Positions 13,851 through 15,108 of a stretch of 15,108 bases of DNA are shown in pieces. The notes below the pieces were generated by a model that made no database searches, was not told the DNA's origin, and saw nothing but the letters and a program-made list of their open reading frames with translations. Made by a program: the position numbers and the translations under genes. The stretch is from positions 1-15,108 of the forward strand of contig JAJDDU010000425.1 in the NCBI GenBank assembly GCA_029260155.1, given 5' to 3'. Position 1 is the first letter of the stretch. Each line of letters starts with the position of its first letter. The DNA is from Phycisphaerae bacterium (GTDB lineage: Bacteria > Planctomycetota > Phycisphaerae > UBA1845).

Positions 13851-15108
13851 TCACCGTACGTTGAAGTACTTCGCTTGCGGGTGGTGGGTGATGAGGGCGG
13901 TGGTGGATTGCTCGGGGTGCAGTTGGAATTCCTCGGAGAGCGTCACGCCAATGCGCTCGGGGTCGAGGAGCGGCCAGACCTTGACCTGATCCTCAAGGCG
14001 CGGGCAGGCGGGGTAGCCGAAACTGTAGCGCGAACCGCGATAGCGCTGCTGCAAGATCTGCTGCCGATCACGTGCGTCGTCGCCGGCGATGCTCAACTCG
14101 ACGCGGATCTGCTTATGCATGTACTCGGCCATCGCTTCAGCCGTTTCAACGCCCAGGCCATGCAGATGGAGATAGTCGACGTACTTGTTTTCTTCAAACC
14201 ACGCACGCTCGACATCGCTGACGCGCGGACCGGCGGTGACGATCATGAAGGCGACCACGTCCATCTCGTCGCTGCTGATGGGGCGGAAGAAATCACTGAG
14301 ACACCAAAAAGGCGACTTGCCCTGCCGCGGAAACTCGAAACGGGCCAACTCGTGTCCGTGGTCGTCGGGATCGAAGACGATCAGTTCGTCGCCATCGGAC
14401 TGCGCGGGCCAATAGCCGTAAATGGCGCTGGGCGTGATGATCGCCTCGTCAATACAACGCGTCACGAGGTCGCGATAGATCTTACGAACATCAGTGTCGA
14501 TAAACCGCTTGAAGTCTTCCGGCGTGCGATCGCCCCGGCGGTATTGCCACTGCACATTGAAGAGCATCTTCTCGTTGACGTAGGCGAGGGCGGCCTTGAG
14601 TTCGATCCGCTCGACGACGCGCACCCCCCAGAACGGCGGAGTGGGGATGGGAACATCGCGCGCGATGCCGGAACTTGGCGGGTGCGGGTGTCGCGTCTTC
14701 GCGTCATCCTTGGTGGGTGAATCAGCGGCGCGTGGTGCAGTCTCAATCGGTGCCGGCACGGAAGTGTCGCCTTCTGCAATGCGGCTTAGGATGTTCAGCC
14801 CCTCAAATGCGTCCTTGGCGTAGTACAGCGGTCCCGCGTATTCAGGACGCAGATCGTGCTCGACGTAGCGGCGTGTAAGGGCAGCGCCGCCGAGGATCAC
14901 CGGGACATCGATCCCCCGCTCGGTGAGCACCGCCAAGTTCTCGCGCATCACGACGGTGGACTTGACCAACAAGCCGCTGAGTCCGATGACATCGGACTTC
15001 TTCTCCTCCCAGGCGTCGATGATGCTGTTGATCGGCTGCTTGATGCCGAGGTTGTGTACGGTGTAGCCGTTGTTGGTCAGGACGATGTCGACAAGGTTCT
15101 TGCCGATG
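13851..15108 (-). CDS. metH: Cobalamin-dependent methionine synthase, C-terminal part (B12-binding end and AdoMet activation domain)
   Basis: The frame runs from the right edge of the window to the TGA at 13851-13853 (418 residues seen); the start is outside. The window begins inside the cobalamin domain: IGKNLVDIVLTNNGYTVHNLGIKQPI directly follows the DxHxxG motif, whose Asp and cobalt-ligating His lie just off the edge. GLSGLLVKSTVVM and ILGGAALT complete that domain. A Pro/Asp/Thr-rich linker leads to the reactivation domain, starting with RIELKAALAYVNEKMLFNVQWQYRR and ending with GYPACPRLEDQ and ALITHHPQAKYF, the S-adenosylmethionine-binding signature. MetH methylates homocysteine from methyltetrahydrofolate and is reactivated by reductive methylation with AdoMet, in the cytoplasm. 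Convergent with the M23-dockerin gene. Confidence 0.95.
   Translation of the reverse strand, partial: IGKNLVDIVLTNNGYTVHNLGIKQPINSIIDAWEEKKSDVIGLSGLLVKSTVVMRENLAVLTERGIDVPVILGGAALTRRYVEHDLRPEYAGPLYYAKDAFEGLNILSRIAEGDTSVPAPIETAPRAADSPTKDDAKTRHPHPPSSGIARDVPIPTPPFWGVRVVERIELKAALAYVNEKMLFNVQWQYRRGDRTPEDFKRFIDTDVRKIYRDLVTRCIDEAIITPSAIYGYWPAQSDGDELIVFDPDDHGHELARFEFPRQGKSPFWCLSDFFRPISSDEMDVVAFMIVTAGPRVSDVERAWFEENKYVDYLHLHGLGVETAEAMAEYMHKQIRVELSIAGDDARDRQQILQQRYRGSRYSFGYPACPRLEDQVKVWPLLDPERIGVTLSEEFQLHPEQSTTALITHHPQAKYFNVR

Noticed and set aside
13875..14720. Open frame of 281 codons on the plus strand
   Set aside because: It is the reverse of metH, which is recognised with high confidence through GYPACP and the cobalamin-domain residues.

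Overview
The window looks like a piece of a high-GC Planctomycetota genome, probably a Phycisphaerae-like lineage. That is an inference from gene content. The secreted M23 protein ends in the acidic dockerin-like double Ca2+ loop with a Cys-x-x-Gly-Pro-Gly spacer that is common in these bacteria, a TIGR03790-type secreted protein is present, and third codon positions are strongly GC-rich. There is no rRNA, tRNA, CRISPR array, transposase or clear prophage block. Most of the window is chromosomal and densely packed.

Layout. (1) Bases 2-835: the 3' part of an AraC-type regulator with a GyrI-like ligand domain. (2) 974-4185, plus strand: NAD-dependent epimerase/reductase, class I SAM methyltransferase (start overlaps the previous stop as ATGA) and a cobalamin-type radical SAM enzyme. 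These look like one small biosynthetic unit with an unknown product. (3) 4186-4615: a 430-base gene-free stretch with a perfect 9+3+9 inverted repeat, leading to an isolated RusA-family resolvase (4616-5050). (4) 5066-6307, minus: glycine C-acetyltransferase (kbl), transcribed away from a spermidine synthase-like methyltransferase-fold protein (6605-7327, plus). (5) 12444 down to 7336, minus: five tightly spaced genes, namely an AP-endonuclease-type TIM barrel protein, a ten-helix membrane protein, a WYL regulator, D-aminoacyl-tRNA deacylase (dtd) and the secreted TIGR03790 protein. The gaps are 34, -4, 4 and 9 bases, so this is very likely one operon. (6) 12855-13823, plus: an exported M23-type protein fused to a dockerin-like module. 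(7) 13851 to the right edge, minus: the C-terminal part of cobalamin-dependent methionine synthase (metH).

How the genes work together. The epimerase, methyltransferase and radical SAM genes plausibly act in sequence on one small molecule or lipid. MetH and the radical SAM enzyme both depend on cobalamin, so the organism makes or imports it. Within the minus-strand array no shared pathway is obvious. Two members (Dtd and the TIM barrel) carry substitutions at positions that are normally invariant in their families, and these are among the more specific leads here. I found no convincing new multi-gene system. The most interesting items are the epimerase/methyltransferase/B12-radical SAM cassette, the M23-dockerin fusion, the altered Dtd and TIM-barrel active sites, and the 21-base palindrome ahead of the rusA-like gene.
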